This document shows, in pieces, positions 27,487-35,812 of a stretch of DNA of 64,000 nucleotides. Position 1 is the first letter of the stretch; the number at the start of each line of letters is the position of its first letter. Both the position numbers and the translations under genes were made by a program. The DNA is taken from the NCBI GenBank assembly GCA_965250245.1, contig OZ252296.1:1054001-1118000 (forward strand), read 5' to 3'. A model generated the notes under the pieces. It was not told the DNA's origin, did not search any database, and saw nothing but the letters and a program-made list of their open reading frames with translations. This stretch comes from JABDIP01 sp965250245. GTDB taxonomy: Bacteria > Pseudomonadota > Alphaproteobacteria > DSM-16000 > Inquilinaceae.

Positions 27487-28515
27487 ATGTTCGAATTCAA
27501 GGTGTTGCGCGGCGCTGCCTATGCGGCCGCCGTCATTGTCGCGGCTGTCCCGATGTCCGCCGCGGCGGATATCGATGTGAAGTTCACGCTCGATTGGAAG
27601 TTCCAGGGGCCGACGGCGGCGTTCCTGGTGGCGGCCGACAAGGGCTACTACGAGGACGAGGGGCTGGACGTCTCCATCGACAGCGGCAACGGTTCCGCCG
27701 GTGCGGTGACCCGCGTCGCCAGCGGTGCCTATCAGATGGGTTTCGCCGACATTAACGCGCTGGTGGACTTCAACGTCCAGAATCCCGGCCAGTCGGTGAA
27801 GGCCGTCATGATGGCCTATGACGCGCCGCCGTTCTCGCTGTTCACCTTGCGCGGCAACGGCATCGAGACCGCCGAGGATCTGGTCGGCCGCAAGCTCGGC
27901 GCACCGGTCTTCGACGCATCCTACAAGCTGTTCCCGGCCTTCGCCCACGAGACGGGAATCGACGAGGCGGCGGTCGAGCGGGTCAACATGGACCCGGCGC
28001 TGCGCGAGACCATGCTGGTGCAGGGCCAGGTCGACTTCATCTCCGGCCACTACTTCTCGTCCATGCTGGACCTGAAGTCCAAGGGCGTGCCGGAGGAGGA
28101 CATCCAGTTCTTCCTCTATGCCGATTTCGGCATGGATTTCTACGGCAATGCCGTGATCGCCTCGGGCAGCTTCATCGAGGAGCAGCCGGACGCCGTCGCC
28201 GGCTTCATCCGCGCCACCCTGCGCGGTTGGAACGACGTGCTGGCGGACCCGGAAGGCGCCATCGACATCGTCGCCAAGAGCGATCCTCTGATCGACAAGG
28301 GGCTGGAGCTCGAGCGGCTGAACCTGGCGCTCGACGTCAACGTGCTGACCGACCACGTGGTGGCGAACGGCATCGGCGATGTCGATGAGGACCGGCTGCG
28401 CAGCGCCATCGCCCAACTGGCGATTGCCTATGGGCTGGAGAGCACGCCGGAACCGGCCGACGTGTGGACATCGGAGTTCCTGCCGCCGGCGGAAGACCGC
28501 ATGCTGTCGCGCTGA
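27487..28515 (+). CDS. ABC transporter substrate-binding protein, NMT1/THI5-like
   Basis: A 342-residue periplasmic binding protein. The signal peptide covers about 1-26 (VLRGAAYAAAVIVAAVPMSAAA). The mature protein starts with the family pattern KFTLDWKFQGPTAAFLVAADKGYYEDEGLDV, then GNGSAGAVTRVASGAYQMGFADI, typical of NMT1/THI5-like proteins that bind thiamine pyrimidine precursors, riboflavin, nitrate or sulfonates. The ligand cannot be fixed from sequence. No TPP-riboswitch pattern is visible in the 230 bases upstream. The ATG at 27487 is preferred over the upstream ATG at 27445 because AAGGA and GGGAGG precede it and the signal peptide then starts normally. First gene of a three-gene importer operon. 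Confidence 0.88.
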   Translation: MFEFKVLRGAAYAAAVIVAAVPMSAAADIDVKFTLDWKFQGPTAAFLVAADKGYYEDEGLDVSIDSGNGSAGAVTRVASGAYQMGFADINALVDFNVQNPGQSVKAVMMAYDAPPFSLFTLRGNGIETAEDLVGRKLGAPVFDASYKLFPAFAHETGIDEAAVERVNMDPALRETMLVQGQVDFISGHYFSSMLDLKSKGVPEEDIQFFLYADFGMDFYGNAVIASGSFIEEQPDAVAGFIRATLRGWNDVLADPEGAIDIVAKSDPLIDKGLELERLNLALDVNVLTDHVVANGIGDVDEDRLRSAIAQLAIAYGLESTPEPADVWTSEFLPPAEDRMLSR

Positions 28516-28529
28516 CCGGCGCGGCCACG

Positions 28530-29345
28530 ATGGACCATCAAGCCGCGGCCGCCGACGGGACGGCCTTCGTTACGCTCGACCGGGTCACCATGACCTATGG
28601 CGGGGCAGGAGCCGGCACGCCGGCGGTCGCGGATGCGTCTCTGTCCATTGCGCGGGGCGAGTTCGTCGCCGTGGTCGGCCCGTCCGGCTGCGGCAAGTCC
28701 TCGCTGCTGAAGATCGTCTCGGGCCTGATGCCGGCGGATTCCGGCACCGCGACCGTTGCCGGCGAGACGGTGTCCGGGCCGCTGACCATGGTCGGCATGG
28801 CGTTCCAGAACGCGACCCTGCTGCCCTGGCGCACGACGCTGGAAAACGTGCTGCTGCCGCTGGAGGTCAGCCGTGCCCATCGCGGCGCGTTCCGCCGCAA
28901 CCGGGCCAGCCATGTCCAGGCGGCCGAGGCGCTGCTCCGGACCGTCGGCCTGAACGGTTACGAGCACCATGCGCCGTATGAGCTGTCCGGCGGCATGCAG
29001 CAGCGCGCGTCGCTGTGTCGGGCGCTGATCCACGATCCCGACCTGCTTCTGCTGGACGAACCCTTCGCCGCACTGGACGCGTTCACCCGGGAGGAGCTCT
29101 GGGGCGTCTTGCAGGATCTGTGGATGCAGAAGCGGTTCACGGTGATCCTGGTGACCCACGATCTGCGTGAGGCGGTCTATCTCGCCGACCGGGTCTACGT
29201 GGTCAGCAAACGGCCGGGCCGCATCGTCTATGAGCGGCCGGTGCCCTTGCCGCGGCCGCGCACGCTGGACTCCACCTTCGATCAGGACTTCGTCGATCTG
29301 GTGCACAGGCTGCGCGACCATATCGGCGAGGTGCGGGCGGCATGA
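28530..29345 (+). CDS. ABC transporter ATP-binding protein (NitT/TauT type)
   Basis: A 271-residue ATPase with Walker A GPSGCGKSS, Q-loop VGMAFQNATLLPW, signature LSGGMQQR, Walker B LLLLDEPFAALD and switch His in VTHDLREAVYLADRVYV. The NATLLPWRT and LREAVYL wording is typical of nitrate/taurine/pyrimidine importer ATPases. The ATG at 28530 is preferred; an upstream frame extension to 28464 would overlap the binding-protein gene by 50 bases. It overlaps the permease gene by four bases (ATGA). Confidence 0.92.
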   Translation: MDHQAAAADGTAFVTLDRVTMTYGGAGAGTPAVADASLSIARGEFVAVVGPSGCGKSSLLKIVSGLMPADSGTATVAGETVSGPLTMVGMAFQNATLLPWRTTLENVLLPLEVSRAHRGAFRRNRASHVQAAEALLRTVGLNGYEHHAPYELSGGMQQRASLCRALIHDPDLLLLDEPFAALDAFTREELWGVLQDLWMQKRFTVILVTHDLREAVYLADRVYVVSKRPGRIVYERPVPLPRPRTLDSTFDQDFVDLVHRLRDHIGEVRAA

Positions 29346-30103
29346 GCGCGCATATCAAGCTGGCGCCCTGGGTCGCGACCATCGGGCTGTTCGTCGTCTG
29401 GGAGCTGGCCTGCCGGCTGTTCTCGATCCCGGAATTCGTGCTGCCGGCACCGAGCCAGGCGGTCGCCGCGCTGATCGAGTTCTGGCCGGCGATCTGGCAG
29501 AACGCCTTCTTCACGTTCTGGGTGACCCTGGTCGGGTTCGCCATGGCCGTGGTGTTCGGGCTGGCCCTGGGCCTGGTGACCGGCGCCTCGGCGCTGGTCT
29601 ACGCGGCGATCTATCCGATGCTGGTCGGCTTCAACAGCATCCCCAAGGTGGCGATCGTGCCGGTGCTGGTGGTGTGGTTCGGCATCGGCACCATTCCCGC
29701 CGTGCTGACCGCCTTCACCATCTCCTTCTTTCCCATCGTCGTGAACGTCGCCACCGGCCTGGCGACCCTGGAACCGGAGCTCAAGGACGTCCTGCGTTCG
29801 CTCGGCGCCCGCAAGATCGACATCCTGCTGAAGGTCGGCGTGCCGCGTTCGATGCCATACTTTTTCGCATCACTGAAGGTGGCCGTGACCCTCGCCTTCG
29901 TCGGCACGGTGATCTCCGAGACGGTCGCCGGAAACGCCGGCATGGGGCACCTGATGCTGACTGCCTCGTCCAGCTTCCGGGTGCCGCTGGTCTTCGCCGG
30001 CCTGCTGGTCATCGCGGTCATGGGCGTGGGCATGTACGCGATCTTCGCCCTTGTCGAACGACGCTTCGTCGGCTGGGCCTTCCGCGGCGCGGAGACCGGC
30101 TAG
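29342..30103 (+). CDS. ABC transporter permease (NitT/TauT type)
   Basis: A 253-residue inner-membrane permease of the BPD_transp_1 fold with about six hydrophobic segments. FSIPEFVLPAPSQAV near the N-terminus and the EAA-loop region (ELKDVLRSLGARKIDILLKVGVPRSMPYFFASLKVAVTLAFVGTVISE) are characteristic of SsuC/ThiX-like permeases. It completes the importer with the two upstream genes. Its TAG overlaps the stop of the convergent HupE-like gene through a shared CTAG at 30100-30103, leaving no room for a separate terminator. Confidence 0.9.
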   Translation: MSAHIKLAPWVATIGLFVVWELACRLFSIPEFVLPAPSQAVAALIEFWPAIWQNAFFTFWVTLVGFAMAVVFGLALGLVTGASALVYAAIYPMLVGFNSIPKVAIVPVLVVWFGIGTIPAVLTAFTISFFPIVVNVATGLATLEPELKDVLRSLGARKIDILLKVGVPRSMPYFFASLKVAVTLAFVGTVISETVAGNAGMGHLMLTASSSFRVPLVFAGLLVIAVMGVGMYAIFALVERRFVGWAFRGAETG

Positions 30104-31221
30104 GGCAGGGCGCGTTCCAGGAACCAGATCGATCCGAACTGGGCCGCGGCCACGGAGCCGGCCGGCAACGCCAACCGCGCATACAGCTGCGCGTTGCGCA
30201 GCAGATAGAGCGGCGGCAGCAGCGCGGCCACGATCGCCAATTGGCCAAGCTCGACCCCGAGGTTGAAGCCCAGGAGCGCAATCGCGAGAGCGTCCGCGGG
30301 CAGCCCCAGATCGGCGAGCACGCCGGCGAAGCCGAATCCGTGGATCAGCCCGAACCCGAATGCCATCAGCCAGAGGCGACGCGTGATGATCGGCACGATG
30401 TTGTTGACCGCCGCCAGCACCACGGACGCCGCGATGGCCGCCTCGACCAGGCGGGAGGGCAGATCGACGATGCCGAGCGCGGCAAGCCCAAGCGTCAGTG
30501 AATGGGCGACGGTGAAGGCGGACACGATGCCGGCGATCCGACCGAGTGCCGGGGCCAGCCCGTCGACGGCAATCCAGCGGCCATCCCGCCGCCGCAGCGC
30601 GGCGGGCAGCAGCAGCGTCAGCAGGAACAGCACGTGGTCGAAGCCGATCCAGATGTGGTGGACGCCTTCGCGGAGATAGTCGGCGACGACCCGCAAAGAA
30701 TTTGGTTGGCGCAGCGCGAAGGACTGCCGCGCGGAGTCGGGAGCGAATACGGCGCTTGCCGTCGTATCTCCGTTGACGAGCCGAAGCAGGCCGCGATGCT
30801 GCGGATCGAGGTCGAAGAACGCTCCGTAGGAGACGACCAGCTCATCGATCGGCCCGGCCGCCGGGCAATCCGCGGTGAATTCCAGAGCCGAATAGGCCGA
30901 GTCGCCATGGCGCTCGACGAGATGGTCGACCGCCTGCGCGGTGCATGACATGCCGTCGGCCGTCAGCGACAGTCGAGACAGTGCATAGGCCGCGATCGCC
31001 TGATGCCGGCCGCGCACCTCGCCCCAGGTGATCGCCCCGTCGTCATTCCCATCGAGGCCGATCGCATGGTCCAGGTCGCGCAGGGCGAGGTCCCAGCGAC
31101 CGAGGACGGCCCCGTCCTCGACCGTCAGCGTGAGATAGCTGTCGCTCGCCCGATGCGCCTCGGCTCCCAGCGGGACCAAAAGGATGGAAAAGAACAAGAG
31201 CAGGGTTCCGCGCAAGCGCAT
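30100..31221 (-). CDS. HupE/UreJ-like membrane protein with periplasmic EF-hand
   Basis: A 373-residue protein. The signal peptide (about 1-22, ending GAEA) is followed by HRASDSYLTL and an extracytoplasmic domain. At residues 57-68 lies a textbook EF-hand loop (D-G-N-D-D-G-A-I-T-W-G-E). The C-terminal half has about seven TM segments with the HupE/UreJ_2 histidine motifs HHIWIGFDHVLFLL, FTVAHSLTLGL and FGLIHGFGFAGVL. HupE/UreJ relatives are implicated in nickel or cobalt handling; the substrate here is unknown. Start overlaps the stop of the TPR gene (ATGA at 31218-31221), so the two are translationally coupled. Confidence 0.85.
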   Translation of the reverse strand: MRLRGTLLLFFSILLVPLGAEAHRASDSYLTLTVEDGAVLGRWDLALRDLDHAIGLDGNDDGAITWGEVRGRHQAIAAYALSRLSLTADGMSCTAQAVDHLVERHGDSAYSALEFTADCPAAGPIDELVVSYGAFFDLDPQHRGLLRLVNGDTTASAVFAPDSARQSFALRQPNSLRVVADYLREGVHHIWIGFDHVLFLLTLLLPAALRRRDGRWIAVDGLAPALGRIAGIVSAFTVAHSLTLGLAALGIVDLPSRLVEAAIAASVVLAAVNNIVPIITRRLWLMAFGFGLIHGFGFAGVLADLGLPADALAIALLGFNLGVELGQLAIVAALLPPLYLLRNAQLYARLALPAGSVAAAQFGSIWFLERALP

Positions 31222-32432
31222 CAGCGTGTCTCCGGTCGAAGTTGGGCAATCAGTGCGGCCAGTCGAACGTCCTCCAGACCGGTCTCGTCGATCCAGCGGA
31301 GCACCGGCGCGGCGCGGTCCGGCGCGCCTGCCGCAAGAGCGGCCTCCAGCACGAGGCGCACATCCGGCGGCTCCCGCTGCGTACGCCAGTTCTCCAGCGC
31401 CAGCGCGAGTCCGGCTGCCGCGTCATCACGGATTTCCAATGCAAAGCGCGCCTCCTCGCGAAGGTGGCGCTGATCGCCGCGTCGCTGCGCGGCGGCAAAG
31501 CGCGCATCCAATGCGGCCCGGTGGTCTTCGTATCGTTCGTCGCCAAGCGCCTGCTCCGCGAGCGTCAGGCGGAGGAGCAGGGCGTCCGGGCCGGTATCGC
31601 CATCCAGAAGCCGTCGCACCTCGGCGTGCCGTCCGCTGTCCAGGAGGAAGTCGGCGAACGCGGCCAGCAGGTAGGTGTCGCGCCGGTCCAATGCCAGGGC
31701 CGCGCGGTAGTGCTGCTCGGCCTCGGCGACATCGCCGGATCGCTGGGCAATCTCGGCCAGATTGGTCAACGCCCAGAGGCGGATGCCGTCATCTCCGCCT
31801 TCGACCCTGGCGAGTGCCGAAGTGAGCGTCCGGCGGGCCCCGTCGGCATCCCCGCTCAGGCTGGCGACCCGTGCCCGGCAGGTTGCCGCGATCAGCCGGT
31901 CGATGCCGCCAGGCAGTCGTCGACAGCTTTCCGCGGCCTCCGCGATGCGGCCCTGCGCCTGCAAGATGAAAGCGCGGCTGAGTTGGGCCTGGGCGTGGCC
32001 GGGCTGGATTGCCAGCACGCGGTCGAGGTCCTCGAGTGCGGAGTCGAAATCATGTCGGCCCTGTCGGACGACGGCGCGCAAGACCAGCACGTCGGACGGC
32101 GGCGCATCGAGCGAGAGCCAGGGCGCCAAAGCCGCCTCCGCATAGCCGGCGTAACGCGGGTCCGCTTCGGCGCGCCCGACCGCCAGGTAGCGGCGGGCGA
32201 GGTCGAGGGCCAGCGTCAGGTCGTCGGGCGTGTCGAGGAGGGCCTGGCGCAGCTGCCGAAGCGCCCGCCGCTCCCGATCGTCGGGAATGGGCAGGTTTTC
32301 CAGCACTTCGCGATCGTCCGTCGGCCGAAAGGGCGCGGCCTCCAGGCTGAACGGCATGGATGCCACCGCTGCGAGGCAGGCGGCGGCGATGAAGGACTTC
32401 AATGGCATCGGTTTGGATCTGCGGTTTCGCAT
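31221..32432 (-). CDS. Exported TPR-repeat protein
   Basis: A protein of about 403 residues with an N-terminal signal peptide (SFIAAACLAAVASMPFSLEAA) and then helical TPR-like repeats through most of its length. Examples are HDFDSALEDLDRVLAIQPGHAQAQLSRAFILQAQGRIAEAA and RSGDVAEAEQHYRAALALDRRDTYLLAAFADFLLDSG. It is periplasmic or membrane-attached. Start is uncertain: GTG 32438, ATG 32432 or ATG 32408, the last leaving the shortest n-region. It is coupled to the HupE-like gene and follows the DUF4331 gene across a hairpin, so the three form one functional unit. Probably a protein-interaction scaffold; no enzymatic motif. Confidence 0.8.
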   Translation of the reverse strand: MRNRRSKPMPLKSFIAAACLAAVASMPFSLEAAPFRPTDDREVLENLPIPDDRERRALRQLRQALLDTPDDLTLALDLARRYLAVGRAEADPRYAGYAEAALAPWLSLDAPPSDVLVLRAVVRQGRHDFDSALEDLDRVLAIQPGHAQAQLSRAFILQAQGRIAEAAESCRRLPGGIDRLIAATCRARVASLSGDADGARRTLTSALARVEGGDDGIRLWALTNLAEIAQRSGDVAEAEQHYRAALALDRRDTYLLAAFADFLLDSGRHAEVRRLLDGDTGPDALLLRLTLAEQALGDERYEDHRAALDARFAAAQRRGDQRHLREEARFALEIRDDAAAGLALALENWRTQREPPDVRLVLEAALAAGAPDRAAPVLRWIDETGLEDVRLAALIAQLRPETR

Positions 32433-32458
32433 GGCCACTTCGCTGCAATGGGGAAACA

Positions 32459-32487
32459 GGCCGGGGCGGTCCTGGGCCGCCCCGGCC
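32459..32487 (-). terminator. Terminator or attenuator hairpin after the DUF4331 gene
   Basis: An 11-bp perfect stem (GGCCGGGGCGG with CCGCCCCGGCC) with a 7-nt loop, followed on the minus strand by TGTTTCCCC. It lies between the DUF4331 gene and the TPR gene and may set their relative expression. Confidence 0.6.
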
Positions 32488-32508
32488 TTCGGTCACGGAC
32501 GCGACGGC

Positions 32509-34029
32509 TTAGTTGTCGTCGTCGTCGTGGTCGTCATCGCCGCGATCGTCCCGGTCGGACCGGTTCGCGACCCGGTGATGCGGGTGGTTGCGGCCGTTGA
32601 GCGGCGTCGCGGCGTAGGGGAAGACGTCGTTGTAGGTGATGTCGTTGGCCGTAACGCCGTCGATGTCCGTGCCGGCAAAGCCGAGGCCCGGCAGGGTCAA
32701 ATCGGCCGGGCCGGCCAGCCCCAGGGCGATCACCGCGATATCCACCACGTCGTCGCCAAAGCGCCGGCCATTCGGCCAGCCGCCGGGGATGAAGCCGCCA
32801 TTGCCGAACGGGTCCTGTGCCGTGCTCAGCAGCACATCCGCGCCTTCGCCCGGCGTGTCGCCGCCGAAGACGCCGAGCCGGCTGAACCCGTCCTCGCCGG
32901 CGAGCCGGGCGGGTCCGGTGGTCAGGTCGACCTTGATCAGGTCCGGGATGAAGATCGAGCGGATCAGCCCCGGCAGGATCTCCTGGACCCCGAACAGGGC
33001 CGACAGCTCCGGGGAGTCGGCGTAGATGCCGAACTCCGCGTCGTCGATGGTCGGATCGCTGGTGTTGTAGAGGTCCTTGTCCTCGATCGCGACCAGTGCC
33101 TCGGCGAAGAGCGGGTTGCCCTGCCGCCCGACCTGGACGAATTCGGTTTCGCCGCTTTCGGTCAGTATCTCCCGGCTGGTGGTCGCGAACACCCCGGCCA
33201 GCGGCTCGCCGTTGAGCAGGTCCAGCGGAATGTTGAACACGATGGTGTGGACGTTGAAGCCGCCCTGGCTGTCGAAGGGCTTGCGGCGTCCGGTAAAGGT
33301 GAAATCCAGGTCGAAGATCGACTGAATGTCGGCATAGAAGCCGTCATCGCGCTGGCCGGCGAAGGACCGGTAGCCGCCGCCGAGCTCCGCGATGGCGCTG
33401 GCGGTGTACGGGTCGAGCCGGGACTCCCGGGACACGCCGCGGCGGGCCCGGCGATCGCCGTCATCGCGGCGATTGTAGAACGGCGTCACCAGCCCCTGAT
33501 TGTTGGGCGGCACGATCAGGCCGTCTTCCGCGCCCTCGCCCAGGACCGTCGTCGTACCGGTGCGGTGATCGACCATGGTCACCGTATAGGTCTGGCGCAG
33601 GTTCTGGTTGAACGGGAAGCCGCCGGGCGTCGGGTTCGGATCGAGCACGCCCAGGAAGGACTGCAGGATGGTCCCCTGTTCGGCGTACTCCGTCTCGAAG
33701 TCGAACTGGTAGCTGATCGTCTTCTCGCCGAGCGCGATGTCGTTGCCCAGCGCGACGTGGATCTCGTACCGGACCCGGGGGTCGAAGCTGTAGTTGTTGG
33801 GGCCGATGCCCGGCTCCTCGAACGGGTAGACCGCCAGCGCGGTGGTCAGATAGTCGACGCCGGTCTCGCCCTGGCTGACGAAGGCATAGACGTCGGTCGT
33901 ATTGGCCGGGTCGTCATAGGTGATCAGTGGCGCGTCCATGTGACTGGAGGCAAGCGCCGGTGCGCTGGTCGCCATGGGCGCCATGACGGCGCCGCACAGG
34001 AGGGCCGAGGCGATGGGAATGGATCGCAT
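32509..34029 (-). CDS. Secreted DUF4331-family protein with acidic/His C-terminal tail
   Basis: A 506-residue protein from ATG 34029. A signal peptide ends near PALAS, then SHMDAPLITYDDPANTTDVYAFVS, the hallmark start of DUF4331 proteins. Further family features are FNVHTIVFNIPLDLL, GNPLFAEALVAIEDKDLYN and GWPNGRRFGDDVVDIA near the C-terminus. The last about 20 residues are a run of Asp, Arg and His (DRDDRGDDDHDDDDN), a possible metal- or calcium-binding tail. Function of the family is unknown. The frame remains open to 34251, but that extension has no signal peptide at its start and is rejected. Divergent from an ECF sigma/anti-sigma pair. Confidence 0.88.
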   Translation of the reverse strand: MRSIPIASALLCGAVMAPMATSAPALASSHMDAPLITYDDPANTTDVYAFVSQGETGVDYLTTALAVYPFEEPGIGPNNYSFDPRVRYEIHVALGNDIALGEKTISYQFDFETEYAEQGTILQSFLGVLDPNPTPGGFPFNQNLRQTYTVTMVDHRTGTTTVLGEGAEDGLIVPPNNQGLVTPFYNRRDDGDRRARRGVSRESRLDPYTASAIAELGGGYRSFAGQRDDGFYADIQSIFDLDFTFTGRRKPFDSQGGFNVHTIVFNIPLDLLNGEPLAGVFATTSREILTESGETEFVQVGRQGNPLFAEALVAIEDKDLYNTSDPTIDDAEFGIYADSPELSALFGVQEILPGLIRSIFIPDLIKVDLTTGPARLAGEDGFSRLGVFGGDTPGEGADVLLSTAQDPFGNGGFIPGGWPNGRRFGDDVVDIAVIALGLAGPADLTLPGLGFAGTDIDGVTANDITYNDVFPYAATPLNGRNHPHHRVANRSDRDDRGDDDHDDDDN

Positions 34030-34193
34030 GATGAACGGGTTCCTTGATCGTGAACGGGGTGCGCCTGCGGCGCCTGCCGGATCGAGCGCGGGCCCATCTC
34101 CGAAACGCGGTTTGGGGGGCTGTCCTCGATCCGACTTACCCGGCCTTACGGGCCTATCGGTGCCGCTGGATGCAGAGCCGCGAAAAAATTTTG

Positions 34194-34219
34194 TGATCGG
34201 ACGGCCGGCGACGCGCGTA
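34194..34219 (+). promoter_or_regulatory. Candidate ECF-type promoter
   Basis: TGATC (34194-34198) and CGTA (34216-34219) are separated by 17 bases in the intergenic region before the sigma-factor gene. Spacing and the CGTA -10 element resemble autoregulated ECF promoters. This is a pattern guess from a single site. Confidence 0.25.
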
Positions 34220-34311
34220 TCGAATGGGAAACGAAAACGGTCGGACCACAAGGCGCCCGGGATCGGGGGCCAGGTGCCGCCATAGGCGGCATTCCTGTCC
34301 GGTCCGGGACT

Positions 34312-34905
34312 ATGGTCGCCACCGGCGGCCGGGAGGACACCCTGTTAGGCAAGGCCGAAATCGGCAAGGTCGACCCGCTGCCGAAGCTGCTGGCGGCCAC
34401 GGCGCGCGGCGACCGCAAGGCCTTCCGCCAGCTCTACCAGGTGAGCAGCCCGCGGCTCTTCGCCATTGCCCTGCGCCTGCTGTGCCGGCGGGACCTCGCC
34501 GAGGACGTCCTGCAGGACGCCTATGTCGCGATCTGGCGCAAGGCCGGGCAATACCATCCCGATCGCGGCGAGCCGCTGGCCTGGATGTGCCGCATCGTCC
34601 GCAACCGCGCCATCGACCGGCTGCGCGCCGACGCGCCGCGGCGGGATTGGGCGTCGCTGGAGGATGTTTCCGAGGGCGCCGCGGCGGAGGAGCGGTTCGC
34701 GGCGACCTGCCCGGACCGCCTTGGCGCTTCCTTGCGCGGCTGTCTCGACAAACTTAAGGCCGATCAACGTAGGTCAATCATATTGGCCTATTACTACGGC
34801 ATGACCCATGACGAGCTGGCGGCCCATCTGGATGTGCCGCTGGGCACCGTGAAGTCCTGGATCAGGCGCGGATTGATGCAGCTGAAGGACCAGCTCGGCG
34901 CATGA
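34312..34905 (+). CDS. ECF RNA polymerase sigma factor
   Basis: A 197-residue sigma-70-family protein. Region 2 (about 28-100) includes AFRQLYQVSSPRLFAIALRLL, the DVLQDAYVAIWRKAGQY recognition helix, and CRIVRNRAIDRLRAD. Region 4 (about 135-195) ends with GMTHDELAAHLDVPLGTVKSWIRRGLMQLKDQL. There is no region 1 or 3, as expected for ECF factors. It overlaps the downstream anti-sigma gene by four bases (ATGA), the usual arrangement for a sigma/anti-sigma pair. It is divergent from the DUF4331 unit, its likely target. Sequence resembles the SigK/ChrR-associated groups. Confidence 0.92.
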   Translation: MVATGGREDTLLGKAEIGKVDPLPKLLAATARGDRKAFRQLYQVSSPRLFAIALRLLCRRDLAEDVLQDAYVAIWRKAGQYHPDRGEPLAWMCRIVRNRAIDRLRADAPRRDWASLEDVSEGAAAEERFAATCPDRLGASLRGCLDKLKADQRRSIILAYYYGMTHDELAAHLDVPLGTVKSWIRRGLMQLKDQLGA

Positions 34906-35471
34906 GCAAGCGCAAAGACGACATCGAGGCCCTGGCCGGGGAGTATGTGCTCGGCACCTTGGACGGCGAGGCGCGGACGGCATTCGCCGAGCGCCTGAAG
35001 CGCGACCCGGCACTGCAAGAAAAAGTCGAGGCCTGGCATCGCAAGCTGGAGGCCCTGGATCCGGTCGGCGAGACGGTCGATCCGCCCACGGGCCTTTGGG
35101 ACCGGATCGCCGATGCGTTGGATGACGGCGACGCGGCGGCGCCGGAGATCGGTGCCACGACCATCCGCTCTGGCGAGGAGGGTTGGTTCGGCTGGGGGCC
35201 GGGCGTGGAGAAGAAAGTGCTTCATGTGGACCGCGCGGCCGGCTTCGAATCCTACCTGCTGCGCATGGCGGCCGGTGCCCGTCTGCCGGCCCATGAGCAT
35301 GGCGCGACGGAGGAATGCCTGATGCTGGAGGGCGAGATCACCATCGGCGATCTGCGCCTCGCGGCCGGCGATTACCACGTCGTCGCTGCCGGGACCGGGC
35401 ATCCGGAGATCATCAGCGAGACCGGCGCCGTGGCCTATCTCAGGACTGAAATCCGGGCGCATTCGCGCTGA
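34902..35471 (+). CDS. Anti-sigma factor with ChrR-like cupin domain
   Basis: A 189-residue protein. The N-terminal about 75 residues resemble the cytoplasmic domain of RskA-type anti-sigma factors (ALAGEYVLGTLDGEARTAFAERLKRDPAL). The C-terminal part (about 95-180) is a cupin with the metal-ligand motif H131-x-H133 and E137/E138 (LPAHEHGATEECLMLEGEITIGD), like the sensor domain of ChrR. The HxxxCxxC zinc site of ChrR anti-sigma domains is absent. There is no TM segment, so it is a soluble sensor that probably binds metal and responds to a redox, singlet-oxygen or metal signal; the signal is inferred. Confidence 0.85.
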   Translation: MSKRKDDIEALAGEYVLGTLDGEARTAFAERLKRDPALQEKVEAWHRKLEALDPVGETVDPPTGLWDRIADALDDGDAAAPEIGATTIRSGEEGWFGWGPGVEKKVLHVDRAAGFESYLLRMAAGARLPAHEHGATEECLMLEGEITIGDLRLAAGDYHVVAAGTGHPEIISETGAVAYLRTEIRAHSR

Positions 35472-35536
35472 ATTCCCGACCTTGCGAGAAAGCGTTGCCG
35501 GCCGCCGCCGGGGCGCGCTACTGTCGCCGCCGCGAT

Positions 35537-35702
35537 GGTTCCCGAAAGGGATGAAGAGGGAACACGGTACGGGTGCTCAGCACCCCATTCCGTGGCTGCC
35601 CCCGCAACTGTAGGCGGCCAGCCAAGGTCCGCTCCGAGCCACTGGGAAACCGGGAAGGCGGGGCCTTAGGCGCCAGCGAGCCGCAAGCCAGGAGACCTGC
35701 CA
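35537..35702 (+). promoter_or_regulatory. Cobalamin (AdoCbl) riboswitch
   Basis: The classic conserved blocks occur in order: GGGAACACGGT near 35558, TCCGTGGCTGCCCCCGCAACTGTA around 35588-35611, GAGCCACTGGG near 35636, ACCGGGAAGGC near 35650, and the B12 box AGCCAGGAGACCTGCC at 35686-35701. It precedes cobP by about 140 bases and should repress the plus-strand cob genes when cobalamin is abundant. Confidence 0.96.
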
Positions 35703-35812
35703 TCGCACCCGCCTTTGGCGGCGCCGTCGGTCGGGGTGTGCCGGTGGCGTGGAACGACGCGAGTCGCTTCCGGCCGCCGAGGCATGGTTGGGCCGCTGGT
35801 CCGGGGGACGCC

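Noticed and set aside
32242..34047. Long plus-strand frames opposite the TPR and DUF4331 genes
   Set aside because: They oppose well-supported minus-strand genes with recognisable domains and have no motifs themselves.
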